The notes: a model not told the origin generated them from the sequence alone. DNA of 64,000 nt from Nonomuraea muscovyensis (GCF_014207745.1 NZ_JACHJB010000002.1:1922001-1986000), one strand, 5' to 3'. Shown: positions 50,143 to 59,363, counted from the first letter of the stretch. Made by a program: numbers and translations.

Positions 50143-50790
50143 TCAGGAGCGGAGGTAGGCGAGGACGGCGAGCACCCGGCGGTGCTGGTCGCTGTCGTCG
50201 GCGTAGAGGCCGAGCTTGCTGAAGATGCTCCTGATGTGCTTCTCCACGGCCCCGTCGCTGATCACGAGTTGCCTGCCGATGGCCGGGTTGGACCTGCCCT
50301 CGGCCATCAGCCCGAGCACCTCCCGCTCGCGCGGGGTGAGCTGGGCGAGCGGGTCGTCCTTGCGTCTGCGGACCATGAGCTGGGACACCACCTGAGGATC
50401 GAAGACGGTGCCGCCCGCGGCGACGCGCCGCAGGCCCTCCAGGAACTCCTCCACGTCCACGACCCGGTCCTTCAGCAGGTAGCCGACCGCACCACGGGCG
50501 TCGGCGAGCAGGTCGTCGGCGTAGGACACCTCGACGTACTGGGACAGGATGAGCACGGGCGCACCCGGCACCCGGCGCCGCGCCTCGACGGCCGCCCTGA
50601 GCCCCTCGTCGGTGAACGACGGAGGCATCCGCACGTCCACGACCGACACGTCGGGCCGATGCTCGGCCACGGCGGAGACGAGGGCGTCGCCGTCACCGAC
50701 GGTCGCCACCACCTCGCAGCCGAACTCCTCCAGCAGCCTGACCAGACCTTCCCTGATCAGAACCGCGTCATCGGCCACCACTACGCGCAC
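50143..50790 (-). CDS. NarL/LuxR-type response regulator
   Basis: The 215-residue protein has a receiver domain (VVVADDAVLIREGL; phospho-acceptor Asp in VSVVDVRMPP near residue 51; conserved Lys in YLLKDRV) and a C-terminal LuxR HTH (LTPREREVLGLMAEGRSNPAIGRQL, SDGAVEKHIRSIFSKLGL). Its start overlaps the kinase gene by ten bases. The acyltransferase gene divergent from the kinase may be a target. Signal unknown. Confidence 0.93.
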   Translation of the reverse strand: MRVVVADDAVLIREGLVRLLEEFGCEVVATVGDGDALVSAVAEHRPDVSVVDVRMPPSFTDEGLRAAVEARRRVPGAPVLILSQYVEVSYADDLLADARGAVGYLLKDRVVDVEEFLEGLRRVAAGGTVFDPQVVSQLMVRRRKDDPLAQLTPREREVLGLMAEGRSNPAIGRQLVISDGAVEKHIRSIFSKLGLYADDSDQHRRVLAVLAYLRS

Positions 50791-52028
50791 GGCACCTCCG
50801 CCACGATCACTGTCGGCCCGCCGTCGGGCGAGTCGACCGTGAGCTCCCCGTCGACCGCGCGGAGCCGGTCGGCAAGCCCGGCGAGACCGTGTCCCTTGGC
50901 GACATGGGCGCCGCCGACCCCATCATCCCCGATCGTCAGCATCAGCGTGTTACCGGTACGGGTGAGCTGGATGGTGCAGACGGTGGCGCGGCTGTGCTTG
51001 GCGACGTTCGTGAGGGTCTCGGCGACGACGAAGTAGACGGCGTTCTCCACGGCCGCCTGGAAGCGTCCGGTGATCTGCACGTCCAGCTCGACGGGGATCG
51101 TGCAGCGGCCGGCCAGCGCGGCCAGCGCGGGCGCGAGCCCCCGGTCCGACAGGATGGGCGGGGCGATGCCGCGCGACAGGGCGCGCAGCTCGTCGAGCGT
51201 CTCGCGGGTGGCGGTGATGGCGGAGCTGATCGTCTGCTGCGCCGCCTCGGGATCCTTGCCGAGCTGGCGCTGGGCCCGGGACAGTTCCATGGCGAGGGAG
51301 ACGAGCCGCTGCTGGGGGCCGTCGTGGATGTCGCGCTCCAGCTTGCGCAGCGCGTTGGCCTCGGCCGACACGGCGGCGGCGCGGCCCTCGGCCAGGTCGT
51401 CGATGCGTTCCTGGAGCTCGGCGACCCCGGTCAGCAGCGCCCGGCCGAGTCCGGCGCGCAGCAGCGCGGACATCCGCGTCGCGAACGGCAGGATGAGCAG
51501 GAAGACCAGCCCGAGCAGCACGTAGAAGACCGCGTTGGTCACGTAGCCGTCGCCGAACCCGAGCAGCTCGGGCAGCTCCACGTTGTTCGGGATGCGTGAG
51601 GTGACCAGGCCGTAGAGCGGGTACGTCAGCGCCAGCAGCGGCACCGCCCAGAACGTCACGGTCAGCGAGAACGACGCGACCGCGATCGGGAAGTTCAGCA
51701 GGCAGTGGAGGAGGTCCAGCCATGACTGCCCGCTGGTGAGGGGGTTGACCAGCCTGCGGAACCGGCCGGCCCCCTCGGGAGCCGGCTTGTAGCGGGGGCG
51801 CACGGGCGGCCGGCGCAGCACGTCCGCCAGCCAGCCGCGTTCGGCGTCGGCGAAGCCCCGGGCCATCATGAGTGTCCCGGCCAGGACCGGCACCCCCACC
51901 CACACGACGACGGTGCCCGCCCCGGCCGCGACGCCGGCGACCATGAGCACGAAGCCGATGACGGCGGTGGGGAAACCCACGAGCGTGTAGCGCGTGTCGA
52001 GCAGGACACGCCGGGTCAGGGAGCGCAT
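50781..52028 (-). CDS. HisKA_3 sensor histidine kinase
   Basis: The 415-residue protein has a membrane domain with about six helices (sensor_1-like, residues 10-205), a dimerisation helix with the phosphorylated histidine in RKLERDIHDGPQQRLVSLAMELSRA (about residue 246) and an HATPase domain (FVVAETLTNVAKHS; IGDDGVGGAHVAKGHGLAGLADRL). No large outer domain is present, so the signal is probably in the membrane. ATG 52028 is chosen over an upstream start lacking a ribosome site. It forms a two-gene operon with the response regulator. Confidence 0.92.
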   Translation of the reverse strand: MRSLTRRVLLDTRYTLVGFPTAVIGFVLMVAGVAAGAGTVVVWVGVPVLAGTLMMARGFADAERGWLADVLRRPPVRPRYKPAPEGAGRFRRLVNPLTSGQSWLDLLHCLLNFPIAVASFSLTVTFWAVPLLALTYPLYGLVTSRIPNNVELPELLGFGDGYVTNAVFYVLLGLVFLLILPFATRMSALLRAGLGRALLTGVAELQERIDDLAEGRAAAVSAEANALRKLERDIHDGPQQRLVSLAMELSRAQRQLGKDPEAAQQTISSAITATRETLDELRALSRGIAPPILSDRGLAPALAALAGRCTIPVELDVQITGRFQAAVENAVYFVVAETLTNVAKHSRATVCTIQLTRTGNTLMLTIGDDGVGGAHVAKGHGLAGLADRLRAVDGELTVDSPDGGPTVIVAEVPCA

Positions 52029-52212
52029 GGCCTCAACGGTATGGCCCTCAGCCGCCCGGTTCGAGCCGGTCCACCGGTCTGCGGTGGTAGGGCCTGCCCT
52101 ACCGGGCGCGGTGGTGTGATCTTGACCACAAGACGGCGGCGTACGGCAGTGTGCTGCGGCGGCCACGGCGGGAGCCTGGACTCACCGCGTTCCCCACGAA
52201 ATCGAGGCCCCC

Positions 52213-53532
52213 ATGACCGCCCTGCTCGCTCCGCCGCCGCCGGTCCGCCGGGCGCCCCGGCCCCCCTCGCCGGGAGCGACCAGGGACCCGTTCATCGACC
52301 TGCTGCGGGTGTTCGGCATGGTGCTCGTGGTGGTGCAGCACTGGACGATCCCGGTGCTGGCCTTCGACGGCGCCGTGCTGACCACGGGCAACGCCCTGGC
52401 GACGCCCGGGGTGTGGGTGGTGACGTGGGTCAGCCAGGTGATGCCGCTGGTGTTCTTCGCGGGCGGGGCGGCGGGCGCGATCAGCTTCGGCCGGTCCCGG
52501 GACGGCGCGCCGCACTGGGTGCTGGCGCGGCTGCGCCGCCTGACGTGGCCGTTGCTGCCGCTGGCGGCGGTGTGGATCCCGCTCCCCCACGCGCTGGCCG
52601 CGCTGGGCGTGCCGGCGCAGCCGCTGGAGACAGGGGCACGGCTGACCGGCCAGCTCCTGTGGTTCCTCGCCGTCTACCTGATCGCCGTGGTGGCCACGCC
52701 GTGGATGACGGGCCTGCACATCCGCTACGGCTGGCGGGTCCCCGGCGTGCTGGCCGCCGGCGCGGTGGCGACGGACGTGGTGCGGTTCGCGGCGGGCTGG
52801 GACGCGCTCGGCTATCTCAACATCGTGTTCGTCTGGCTGGCGGTGCACCAGGTGGGCTTCCTGTACGCCGAGGGGCGCGTGACCCGGCCGGGGGCGATGG
52901 CGGCCGGCGGGTTCGGCGCGGCCGCCCTGCTGGTGTGGGCCGGCCCGTACCCGGGCAGCATGATCGGCCTGCCCGGCGCGGAGCTGTCCAACATGGCGCC
53001 GCCCACGCTCGCCATGCTGGCCGTGGCGGCCGGGCAGATCGGCCTGGCCACGCTGCTGCGGCCGTGGCTGCTGCGCCTGCCGCTGAGTGGGCTGCTGGGC
53101 TGGGCGGGGCCGCGGATCATGACGGTGTACCTGTGGCACATGCCGGCGCTGTTCGCGGTCGCCGGGGTGGTCGTGGTGGGGCTGGGGGCCGGCACACCCG
53201 AGCCGCTCGGGCCCGCCTGGTTCGCCGGGTGGCCGCTCTGGTTCGGGGCGCTGTGCCTGGTGATGTGGCCGCTGCTGCGGGCCTTCGCCCGGTTCGAGGA
53301 GCCGCCGGCGCTGCCGTACGGGCGGATCGGGTGGCCGGGTGCGCTGGTCGCGGCCGGGCTGACCGGCGGGGGCCTGCTGACGCTCACCGTGGCGGGGTTC
53401 GCGCCGGGGGTGGCGCCGGTCGCCGGGGTCGCCGCGCTCGCCGGGGGCCTGCTGCTGACGCTGCCCCGGGGGGCCGGGACGGCGAGGGGCCGGAAACACG
53501 CCCGTCACCCGGTCTCGGCCACAATGGGGTGA
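52213..53532 (+). CDS. Membrane acyltransferase (acyltransferase 3 family)
   Basis: The 439-residue polytopic protein has about ten transmembrane helices. It shows the acyltransferase-3 start (RDPFIDLLRVFGMVLVVVQHW with the conserved Arg and His), QVMPLVFFAGGAAGAISF and a later YLWHMPALF segment. Such proteins O-acylate sugars, glycopeptides or lipids on the membrane. It diverges from the histidine kinase gene with a 184-base gap that could contain promoters for both. The substrate is unknown. Confidence 0.85.
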   Translation: MTALLAPPPPVRRAPRPPSPGATRDPFIDLLRVFGMVLVVVQHWTIPVLAFDGAVLTTGNALATPGVWVVTWVSQVMPLVFFAGGAAGAISFGRSRDGAPHWVLARLRRLTWPLLPLAAVWIPLPHALAALGVPAQPLETGARLTGQLLWFLAVYLIAVVATPWMTGLHIRYGWRVPGVLAAGAVATDVVRFAAGWDALGYLNIVFVWLAVHQVGFLYAEGRVTRPGAMAAGGFGAAALLVWAGPYPGSMIGLPGAELSNMAPPTLAMLAVAAGQIGLATLLRPWLLRLPLSGLLGWAGPRIMTVYLWHMPALFAVAGVVVVGLGAGTPEPLGPAWFAGWPLWFGALCLVMWPLLRAFARFEEPPALPYGRIGWPGALVAAGLTGGGLLTLTVAGFAPGVAPVAGVAALAGGLLLTLPRGAGTARGRKHARHPVSATMG

Positions 53533-53533
53533 C

Positions 53534-54031
53534 ATGACGAAGCTCCGCCCCGTGCGCGACGCCGACCTGCCCGGCGTCGCGCAGATCTACGCCCACTACG
53601 TCGAGACCAGCGTGGCCACCTTCGACGAGACGCCGCCCGGGGTCGAGGAGTGGAGGGCCAAGCGGGCCGTGATCGCCGGCGCGGGCCTGCCGTTCCTGGT
53701 GGTCGAGGACGACGGCGAGGTGGCGGGGTTCGCCTACGCGGGCCCGTACCGGCCCAAGCCCGCCTACCGGCACACCGTGGAGGACACCCTCTACCTCGCC
53801 CCCGGCGCGACCGGACGAGGGCTGGGGCGGGTGCTGCTCGGCGAGGTGATCGACCGGGCCGCACGGGCCGGCGCCCGCCAGATGGTCGCGGTGGTCGCCG
53901 ACAGCGGCGACCCGGCGTCGCTACGGCTCCACACGTCCTTCGGGTTCGGGGAGGTGGGACGGCTGAGGAGCGTCGGCTTCAAGCACGGCCGGTGGATCGA
54001 CACCGTCCTCCTGCAGCGCGCCCTGGAGTAG
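53534..54031 (+). CDS. GNAT acetyltransferase (phosphinothricin/methionine sulfoximine type)
   Basis: The 165-residue protein resembles Pat/MnaT-like N-acetyltransferases: LRPVRDADLPGVAQIYAHYV, TSVATFDETPP, GFAYAGPYRPKPAYRHTVEDTLYL and the acetyl-CoA loop GATGRGLGRVLLGEVI, then LHTSFGFGEVGRLRSVGFKHGRW. The TFDE and PYRPRxAY-like motifs are characteristic of this branch. ATG 53534 follows directly on the acyltransferase stop; a CACAAT eight bases upstream might also give a separate leaderless promoter. Confidence 0.88.
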   Translation: MTKLRPVRDADLPGVAQIYAHYVETSVATFDETPPGVEEWRAKRAVIAGAGLPFLVVEDDGEVAGFAYAGPYRPKPAYRHTVEDTLYLAPGATGRGLGRVLLGEVIDRAARAGARQMVAVVADSGDPASLRLHTSFGFGEVGRLRSVGFKHGRWIDTVLLQRALE

Positions 54032-54072
54032 AAGCGGTTCGACCACGTCTCATTCTTCGGCAGGATAGGCAT

Positions 54073-56571
54073 GTGAGCCTTCTCATCGACCGCCTGCCAG
54101 AAGAGATCGACGCCGATCCGGACGCCATCTTCGACGCGTTCGTCGCCTGGAACTCCGAGCGGGGGCTCACGCTCTATCCCGCCCAGGAGGAGGCCCTCAT
54201 CGAGGTGCTCTCCGGCAGCAACCTGATCCTCGCCACGCCCACCGGCTCGGGCAAGAGCCTGGTGGCCGCCGGCGCGCACTTCGCGGCGCTGACGAGAGAC
54301 GTGCGCACCTTCTACACCGCGCCGATCAAGGCCCTCGTCTCGGAGAAGTTCTTCGACCTGTGCGCGATCTTCGGCACCGAGAACGTCGGCATGATGACGG
54401 GCGACGCGAGCGTCAACCCGGGTGCGCCGATCATCTGCTGCACCGCCGAGATCCTGGCGAACGTGGCGCTGCGCGACGGCGCGCAGGCCGACATCGGCCA
54501 GGTCGTCATGGACGAGTTCCACTTCTACGCCGAGCCAGACCGGGGCTGGGCGTGGCAGGTGCCGCTGCTGGAGCTGCCTGGGGTGCAGTTCGTGCTGATG
54601 TCGGCCACGCTGGGCGACGTCAGCATGTTCGAGCGTGACCTGAGCCGCCGCACCGGGCGGACGACCGCGGTGGTCAAGCACGCCGAGCGGCCGGTGCCGC
54701 TGGTCTACTCCTACCGCATGACCCCGCTGCACGAGACGCTGGAGGAGATGCTGAGCACCGGCCAGGCGCCGGTGTACGTGGTGCACTTCACACAGGCCGC
54801 CGCGATGGAGCGGGCACAGTCGCTGATGAGCATCAACATGGCGACGAAGGCCGAGAAGGAGGCCATCGCCACGATGATCGGCGGGTTCCGGTTCACCACC
54901 CGCTTCGGCCGCGCCCTGTCCCGGCTGGTCCGCCACGGCATCGGCGTGCACCACGCCGGCATGCTGCCGAAGTACCGGCGCCTGGTGGAGCGGCTGGCCC
55001 AGGCGGGGCTGCTGAAGGTGATCTGCGGCACCGACACGCTGGGCGTCGGCGTCAACGTGCCGATCAGGACCGTGCTGTTCACCGCCCTGTCGAAGTACGA
55101 CGGCAACAAGGTGCGCCGGCTGCGGGCCCGCGAGTTCCACCAGATCGCCGGCCGGGCCGGGCGGGCCGGCTTCGACACGATCGGCTACGTCGCCTGCCAG
55201 GCGCCGGAGCACGACATCGAGAACGCCAAGGCCCTCGCCAAGATCGGCGACGACCCCAAGCGGCGGCGTGGCTACGCCCGCAAGAAGCCGCCGGAGGGGT
55301 TCGTCGGCTGGAGCCACGAGACGTTCGAGAAACTGCAGACCGCCGAGCCCGAGCCGCTCAACTCCCGGTTCAAGGTGAGCAACGCGATGCTGCTCGCGGT
55401 GATCAACCGGCCGGGCGACTGCTTCCAGGCGATGAGGCACCTGCTGACCGACAACCACGAGGACCGCAAGTGGCAGCGGCGGCACATCAGCCAGGCCATC
55501 GCCATCTACCGGTCGCTGCTCGCGGGCGGCATCGTGGAGCAGCTCCGGGAGCCCGACGAGCAGGGCCGCCGGGCCAGGCTCACCATCGATCTGCAGGAGG
55601 ACTTCGCGCTCAACCAGGCGCTGTCGACGTTCGCGCTGGCCGCCTTCGATCTGCTCGACATGGAGGCGCCGAGCTACGCCCTGGACATGGTGTCGATCGT
55701 CGAGTCCATCCTCGACGACCCGCGCCAGATCCTGTCGGCCCAGCTGAAGAAGGCCCGCGGCGAGGCCGTCGCGCAGATGAAGGCCGACGGGATCGAGTAC
55801 GAGGAGCGCATGGAGGCGCTGGCGGAGGTCATGTACCCGATGCCGCTGGAGAGCCTGCTGCTCGGCGCGTACGAGACGTACCGGCGGGGCCATCCGTGGG
55901 TGGGCGACTACACGGTGAGCCCCAAGTCGGTGGTGCGCGACATGTACGAGCGGGCGATGACGTTCAGCGAGTACATCCAGTTCTACGAGCTGGCCCGCTC
56001 GGAGGGCACGGTGCTGCGCTACCTGGCCGACGCCTACCGGACGCTGTCGCGGACGGTGCCCGAGCACCGCAAGACCGACGACCTGGTCGACCTGATCGAG
56101 TGGCTGGGCGAGCTGGTCCGGCAGGTCGACTCCTCGCTGATCGACGAGTGGGAGAAGCTCGCCAACCCGGCCGAGGCGCTGGAGCGCCAGGAGGAGCTGG
56201 AGGCCAGGGTGCGGCCGGTCACCGGCAACGCGCGGGCCTTTCGGGTGCTGGTGCGCAACGCGATGTTCCGGCTGGTCGAGCTGTGCGCGCTGGAGAAGGA
56301 GGAGGAGCTGGCCGAGCTGGCCCCCGACGTCGACTGGGGGGCGGCGCTCGACGCCTACTACGACGAGCACGAGGAGATCCTCACCGGCGCCGACGCGCGC
56401 GGGCCGGCGCTGCTGCGCATCGGCGAGGAGAGCGGCCTGTGGCGGGTCCGCCAGACGATCAAGGATCCGGCCGGCGACGGCGACTGGGGCATCGACGCGC
56501 AGGTGGACCTGGCCGCCTCCGACGAGGAGGGGCGGGCGGTCCTGCACGTCACCGGCCTCAACCGGCTGTAG
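54073..56571 (+). CDS. DEAD/DEAH-box helicase with DUF3516 C-terminus
   Basis: The 832-residue protein is a superfamily 2 Ski2-like helicase: Walker A LATPTGSGKS (motif I), TAPIKALVSEKF (Ia), VMDEFHFY (motif II, DEFH in place of DEVH), LMSATLGD (III), GIGVHHAGMLPKYRRLVERL and HQIAGRAGRAGFD (motif VI). The long C-terminal part (about 420-832) matches the DUF3516 extension of actinobacterial helicases. RNA metabolism or ribosome-associated work is likely but not shown. GTG 54073 is the best start. A strong hairpin follows at 56592. Confidence 0.92.
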   Translation: MSLLIDRLPEEIDADPDAIFDAFVAWNSERGLTLYPAQEEALIEVLSGSNLILATPTGSGKSLVAAGAHFAALTRDVRTFYTAPIKALVSEKFFDLCAIFGTENVGMMTGDASVNPGAPIICCTAEILANVALRDGAQADIGQVVMDEFHFYAEPDRGWAWQVPLLELPGVQFVLMSATLGDVSMFERDLSRRTGRTTAVVKHAERPVPLVYSYRMTPLHETLEEMLSTGQAPVYVVHFTQAAAMERAQSLMSINMATKAEKEAIATMIGGFRFTTRFGRALSRLVRHGIGVHHAGMLPKYRRLVERLAQAGLLKVICGTDTLGVGVNVPIRTVLFTALSKYDGNKVRRLRAREFHQIAGRAGRAGFDTIGYVACQAPEHDIENAKALAKIGDDPKRRRGYARKKPPEGFVGWSHETFEKLQTAEPEPLNSRFKVSNAMLLAVINRPGDCFQAMRHLLTDNHEDRKWQRRHISQAIAIYRSLLAGGIVEQLREPDEQGRRARLTIDLQEDFALNQALSTFALAAFDLLDMEAPSYALDMVSIVESILDDPRQILSAQLKKARGEAVAQMKADGIEYEERMEALAEVMYPMPLESLLLGAYETYRRGHPWVGDYTVSPKSVVRDMYERAMTFSEYIQFYELARSEGTVLRYLADAYRTLSRTVPEHRKTDDLVDLIEWLGELVRQVDSSLIDEWEKLANPAEALERQEELEARVRPVTGNARAFRVLVRNAMFRLVELCALEKEEELAELAPDVDWGAALDAYYDEHEEILTGADARGPALLRIGEESGLWRVRQTIKDPAGDGDWGIDAQVDLAASDEEGRAVLHVTGLNRL

Positions 56572-56591
56572 GTCCCGGAGAAAAGATGATA

Positions 56592-56635
56592 GCCGTGTGC
56601 CGGAACGGACTGGCAAGGGCGTTCCGGCACGCGGC
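56592..56635. terminator. Bidirectional terminator after the helicase gene
   Basis: GCCGTGTGCCGGAACG (56592-56607) pairs with CGTTCCGGCACGCGGC (56620-56635) with one mismatch, a 16-bp stem and 12-base loop, between convergent genes. On the minus strand the hairpin is followed by a T-rich stretch (TATCATCTTTTC). Confidence 0.85.
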
Positions 56636-56702
56636 TGTCTCCATTCATGCTGTCCACGCAACGTCCACGTCACGTCATGGGCATGTCTCAAGATCGAGAC
56701 AT

Positions 56703-57266
56703 TCAGCAGGCGGCGATGTCGCAGATCTTGCCGAGCATGCGGCGCGCGTCCCGGGTCTGCCGGGCGAAGTCGCCCTTGGCGGGCTTGCCCCACTCCCCCG
56801 CCTGCGTGTAGACGACGAGCGCGTTGGCGCGGCGGGCCACGACGGCGCGCTCGCCGCCGATGGCGGGCCTGCGGCCCTGGTAGCTCTGGCCGGTGACGGT
56901 CAGCGCCTCGTCGCCGAGCCTGACGGTGGCGGCGCCGTACTTGTAGCCGCTGATGCGGCAGGCGGCCACGGCCGCGCGCAGCTCCTTGACGGCCTTGCGG
57001 GCGGCGGACGGCGACGCGTAGAGGATGACCTGCTCGGACTTGGAGAAGTCGGGCACCGCCGTGTAGACGATGGTGCGGGCCGAGGCGCGGCCGCTCTGGC
57101 CGAGCCGGGGGCGTTCGCAGGGGTTGACCACGAGCGGGGCGTTCGTCTTGCGGCTCACCGTCCAGGAGGTCTCGGGATCGTCGTCCTTGACCGAGGCGGC
57201 CTTGTCGTACAGCAGGAAGCCGTTGGGGACGGCGGTGGCGACGGCTAACAGGAGTGTGATGACCAT
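56703..57266 (-). CDS. Exported or membrane-anchored protein of unknown function
   Basis: The 187-residue protein starts with a hydrophobic segment (VITLLLAVATAVPNGFLLY) that can be a signal peptide or anchor, followed by a Cys-containing outer domain (NPCERPRLGQSGRASAR, VPDFSKSEQVILYASPSAAR, AAVAACRISGYKYGAATVRL, LGKICDIAAC). The layout resembles extracellular sensor-like domains of actinobacterial membrane proteins, but I cannot name the family. It is divergent from the DUF2087 gene with only 17 bases between, and a TACTAT hexamer close upstream suggests a leaderless start. Confidence 0.72.
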   Translation of the reverse strand: MVITLLLAVATAVPNGFLLYDKAASVKDDDPETSWTVSRKTNAPLVVNPCERPRLGQSGRASARTIVYTAVPDFSKSEQVILYASPSAARKAVKELRAAVAACRISGYKYGAATVRLGDEALTVTGQSYQGRRPAIGGERAVVARRANALVVYTQAGEWGKPAKGDFARQTRDARRMLGKICDIAAC

Positions 57267-57283
57267 GGTCCAAAATAGTACGA

Positions 57284-57793
57284 ATGAGCGATGAGGAGAT
57301 CAGGCGGGTCCTCGGCCTGTTGTCCCAGGACGACACGGCGCGGGCGTTCGCCGGGCTGCTGCTCGGGGTGGACGGCGAGCCGCCCGCGAAGGTCCTCGAC
57401 CGGCTGGCCGGCGGCGGGCTGGCGGAGCGCGGCGCGGACGGCACCTGGCGGGCGCGGCCCGAGCGGTTCCGCGAGCTGCTGAAGGAGCTGGCCGAGCCGG
57501 CCGCTCCGGTGAGCGAGGAGGAACGGCTGCTGCGCACGTTCCTCGTCGACGGGCGGCTGCGGGCGATCCCGACGCGGCGCGAGAAGCGGCTCGTGGTGCT
57601 GCGCTACATCTCGCGGGCGTTCGAGCCGGGCGTGCGCTACGCGGAGAAGGACGTGAACGTGACCTTGCGCGCCTTCCACGACGATCACGCGGCGCTGCGC
57701 CGCTACCTGGTGGACGAGCTGCTGCTGTCACGGGAGGACGGCTTCTACTGGCGCAGCGGCGGCCCGGTCGACGTGTGGGCGGACGGGTCCTGA
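57284..57793 (+). CDS. DUF2087-domain protein
   Basis: The 169-residue protein has a wHTH-like N-terminal part (EEIRRVLGLLSQDDTARAFAGLLL, VLDRLAGGGLAERGADGTWR) and a C-terminal DUF2087 domain with the pattern LRTFLVDGRLRAIPTRREKRLVVLRYI, FEPGVRYAEKDVNVTLRAFHDDHAALRRYLVDE and LLSREDGFYWR. DUF2087 occurs at the end of small regulators of unknown role. ATG 57284 fits; the neighbouring gene is on the opposite strand 17 bases away. Confidence 0.85.
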   Translation: MSDEEIRRVLGLLSQDDTARAFAGLLLGVDGEPPAKVLDRLAGGGLAERGADGTWRARPERFRELLKELAEPAAPVSEEERLLRTFLVDGRLRAIPTRREKRLVVLRYISRAFEPGVRYAEKDVNVTLRAFHDDHAALRRYLVDELLLSREDGFYWRSGGPVDVWADGS

Positions 57794-57875
57794 TCGCGGC
57801 CGGGCACGGTGGGCCAGGCCGGTGACCGATCTTGCCGCGCGCGTGGTCGCACCGGGCCGCTGAGATACTTCGACC

Positions 57876-58403
57876 GTGGATACGAGTGCGAAGACGGACC
57901 CCGGACGGCCGCGACAGGCGGCGCCGGGGATCGAGCCGGGCCGCCCCGTGGAATGGGCGCTGCGCTCCGCGGAGCCGGCGGATGTCGAGGCGATCGCGGA
58001 GCTGAGGGCGACGGTGATGCGCCCGGACCTGGAGCGGTTGGGACGGTTCGACGAGCATCGGGTCCGGCAGCGGCTGCGCGATTCCTTCTCCCCGCAGCAC
58101 ACCTCGGTCATCGTGGCCGCCGGCGCCTTCGCCGGCTGCGTCACTGTGCGCCCGGCCGAGGACGGGCGGTGGCTTGAGCATTTCTATCTCGCTCCGGGCC
58201 TCCAGGGCCGGGGGATCGGGTCGGCTGTCCTGCGGACACTGCTGGCGCGGATCGACGCCGACGGCGTGCTCGTCCGCCTGAACGTCCTGCAGGGCAGTGC
58301 CGCCCGGCGGCTGTACGAGCGTCACGGGTTCACCGTGGAGGCCCAGGACCCGATCGACGTCTACATGGTGCGACGGCCAGGTGCGGGCGCCCTCGGAACG
58401 TGA
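57876..58403 (+). CDS. GNAT-family acetyltransferase
   Basis: The 175-residue protein shows a GNAT core: RSAEPADVEAIAELRATVM, HFYLAPGLQGRGIGSAVLRTLL with the acetyl-CoA-binding QGRGIGS loop and AARRLYERHGFTVEAQDPIDVYMVR. The N-terminal 28 residues are Pro/Arg-rich. GATACT (57864-57869) lies six bases before GTG 57876, a good leaderless promoter. The acceptor substrate cannot be told. Confidence 0.87.
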   Translation: MDTSAKTDPGRPRQAAPGIEPGRPVEWALRSAEPADVEAIAELRATVMRPDLERLGRFDEHRVRQRLRDSFSPQHTSVIVAAGAFAGCVTVRPAEDGRWLEHFYLAPGLQGRGIGSAVLRTLLARIDADGVLVRLNVLQGSAARRLYERHGFTVEAQDPIDVYMVRRPGAGALGT

Positions 58404-58481
58404 CGAGGATCGCGGGTGTTCGCGAGGTGTGCCGTCCGCATGAGCCGCCGCACGACCGGCGAGGCAGGAGGCCTTCGGCCG

Positions 58482-58868
58482 TCAGCGGAGCATCGGGCAC
58501 GGATGGTTCACGTGCCGGTTGGGGCAACAGATCATGCCCACGGTGACGAAGCGCCCACCGTGGAGCCATTCGCCCCACTGGACATCCACACCACGGGGCA
58601 GCAGATCGGCGGCCACCGCCAGACGGTGCTCCAGCGGAATCGTGTCGCCCGGCGGGCGGAGCGGCGCATACTCACCCGCCATCCAGTTCGCGGCCTTGTC
58701 CACGTCCTCGAAGGTCTCGGCGATCCTCGTACGTGGTCTGGCCAGCCAGTCACCCGTCCGCATCGGCGGTAGGGGCGAGGTGGCGAAGTCCGGTGAGCTG
58801 GGACGGCGCTCGGCCTCGTGCCTGAGGTCGGGGCCGTGGCCGAGCCAGGTGTAGGCGTGCCAGTGCAT
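58482..58868 (-). CDS. Hypothetical protein, accessory block
   Basis: The 128-residue protein begins MHWHAYTWLGHGPDLRHEAE and contains TRIAETFEDVDKAANWMAGE and a C-terminal GEWLHGGRFVTVGMICCPNR with a CC pair and several His. No family is recognised. A longer frame (from 58931) passes through a strong terminator, so ATG 58868 is chosen. It follows the DUF397 gene on the same strand but is separated from it by that terminator, and so has its own promoter. Confidence 0.65.
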   Translation of the reverse strand: MHWHAYTWLGHGPDLRHEAERRPSSPDFATSPLPPMRTGDWLARPRTRIAETFEDVDKAANWMAGEYAPLRPPGDTIPLEHRLAVAADLLPRGVDVQWGEWLHGGRFVTVGMICCPNRHVNHPCPMLR

Positions 58869-58893
58869 CGTTCCCCGTACAGTCGAAGGAGAG

Positions 58894-58928
58894 ACGGCCC
58901 CTGCCTGGTTCAGGCGGGCAGGGGCCGT
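58894..58928 (-). terminator. Terminator after the DUF397 gene
   Basis: ACGGCCCCTGCC (58894-58905) and GGCAGGGGCCGT (58917-58928) form a perfect 12-bp stem, 11-base loop. It separates DUF397 (ending 58944) from the next minus-strand gene starting at 58868. Confidence 0.85.
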
Positions 58929-58943
58929 CATCGGGTGGCGGTA

Positions 58944-59156
58944 CTAGATGGTGCTCACACCGGCGGCGCGAAGCTCGTCACCCGTGAACCGGAGTGTCCC
59001 GGCATCCGGGTTCTTGGAGTCCCGCAGGGCGAACGCGTCGGTCACACCGGGAATCGGCGCGATCTCCACGCAGGTGTCCATCTCCTCTTCCTGCTGGTTG
59101 CCGCCGCACATGCGGCGGAACTCCAGCGGGCCGACATCCTTGGCGTACAGATCCAT
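58944..59156 (-). CDS. DUF397-domain protein
   Basis: The 70-residue protein has the DUF397 hallmarks: a Cys/acidic centre (DTCVEIAPIPGVTDAFALRD), SKNPDAGTLRFTGDELRAA. DUF397 proteins commonly accompany Scr1/DUF5753 XRE regulators such as the one at 60318-61166 and act as their small partners, possibly in a toxin-antitoxin-like pair. ATG 59156 has GGAGG seven bases upstream. Confidence 0.85.
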   Translation of the reverse strand: MDLYAKDVGPLEFRRMCGGNQQEEEMDTCVEIAPIPGVTDAFALRDSKNPDAGTLRFTGDELRAAGVSTI

Positions 59157-59258
59157 CCATCTGCCCTCCTTCGCTCGGGCCGGATGACCCGAGGTGGTGC
59201 CACGACCGGCGACGGTCTTGCAGCCGCCGGCCGCGCGTCTATGCGCGTTGGTTGATGT

Positions 59259-59299
59259 GGCCCCCGCCTGGACTGCGATTCCGTGGCTTGGCGGGGGCC
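59259..59299 (-). terminator. Hairpin ending the three-gene operon
   Basis: GGCCCCCGCC (59259-59268) and GGCGGGGGCC (59290-59299) are perfect 10-bp arms with a 21-base loop, 65 bases after the stop of the 99-residue gene and upstream of DUF397. Confidence 0.7.
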
Positions 59300-59363
59300 G
59301 CCCGGCTGAGCTGGAGCGGTGTGGGGATCAGCCGGCGCCGCCCCGGAAGTCGGCCCGTGGCAG

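Noticed and set aside
53791..57537. 1248-codon open frame on the minus strand
   Set aside because: It is antisense to the helicase gene, has low-complexity His/Arg/Leu-rich translation without family similarity, and is an artefact of GC-rich codon use.
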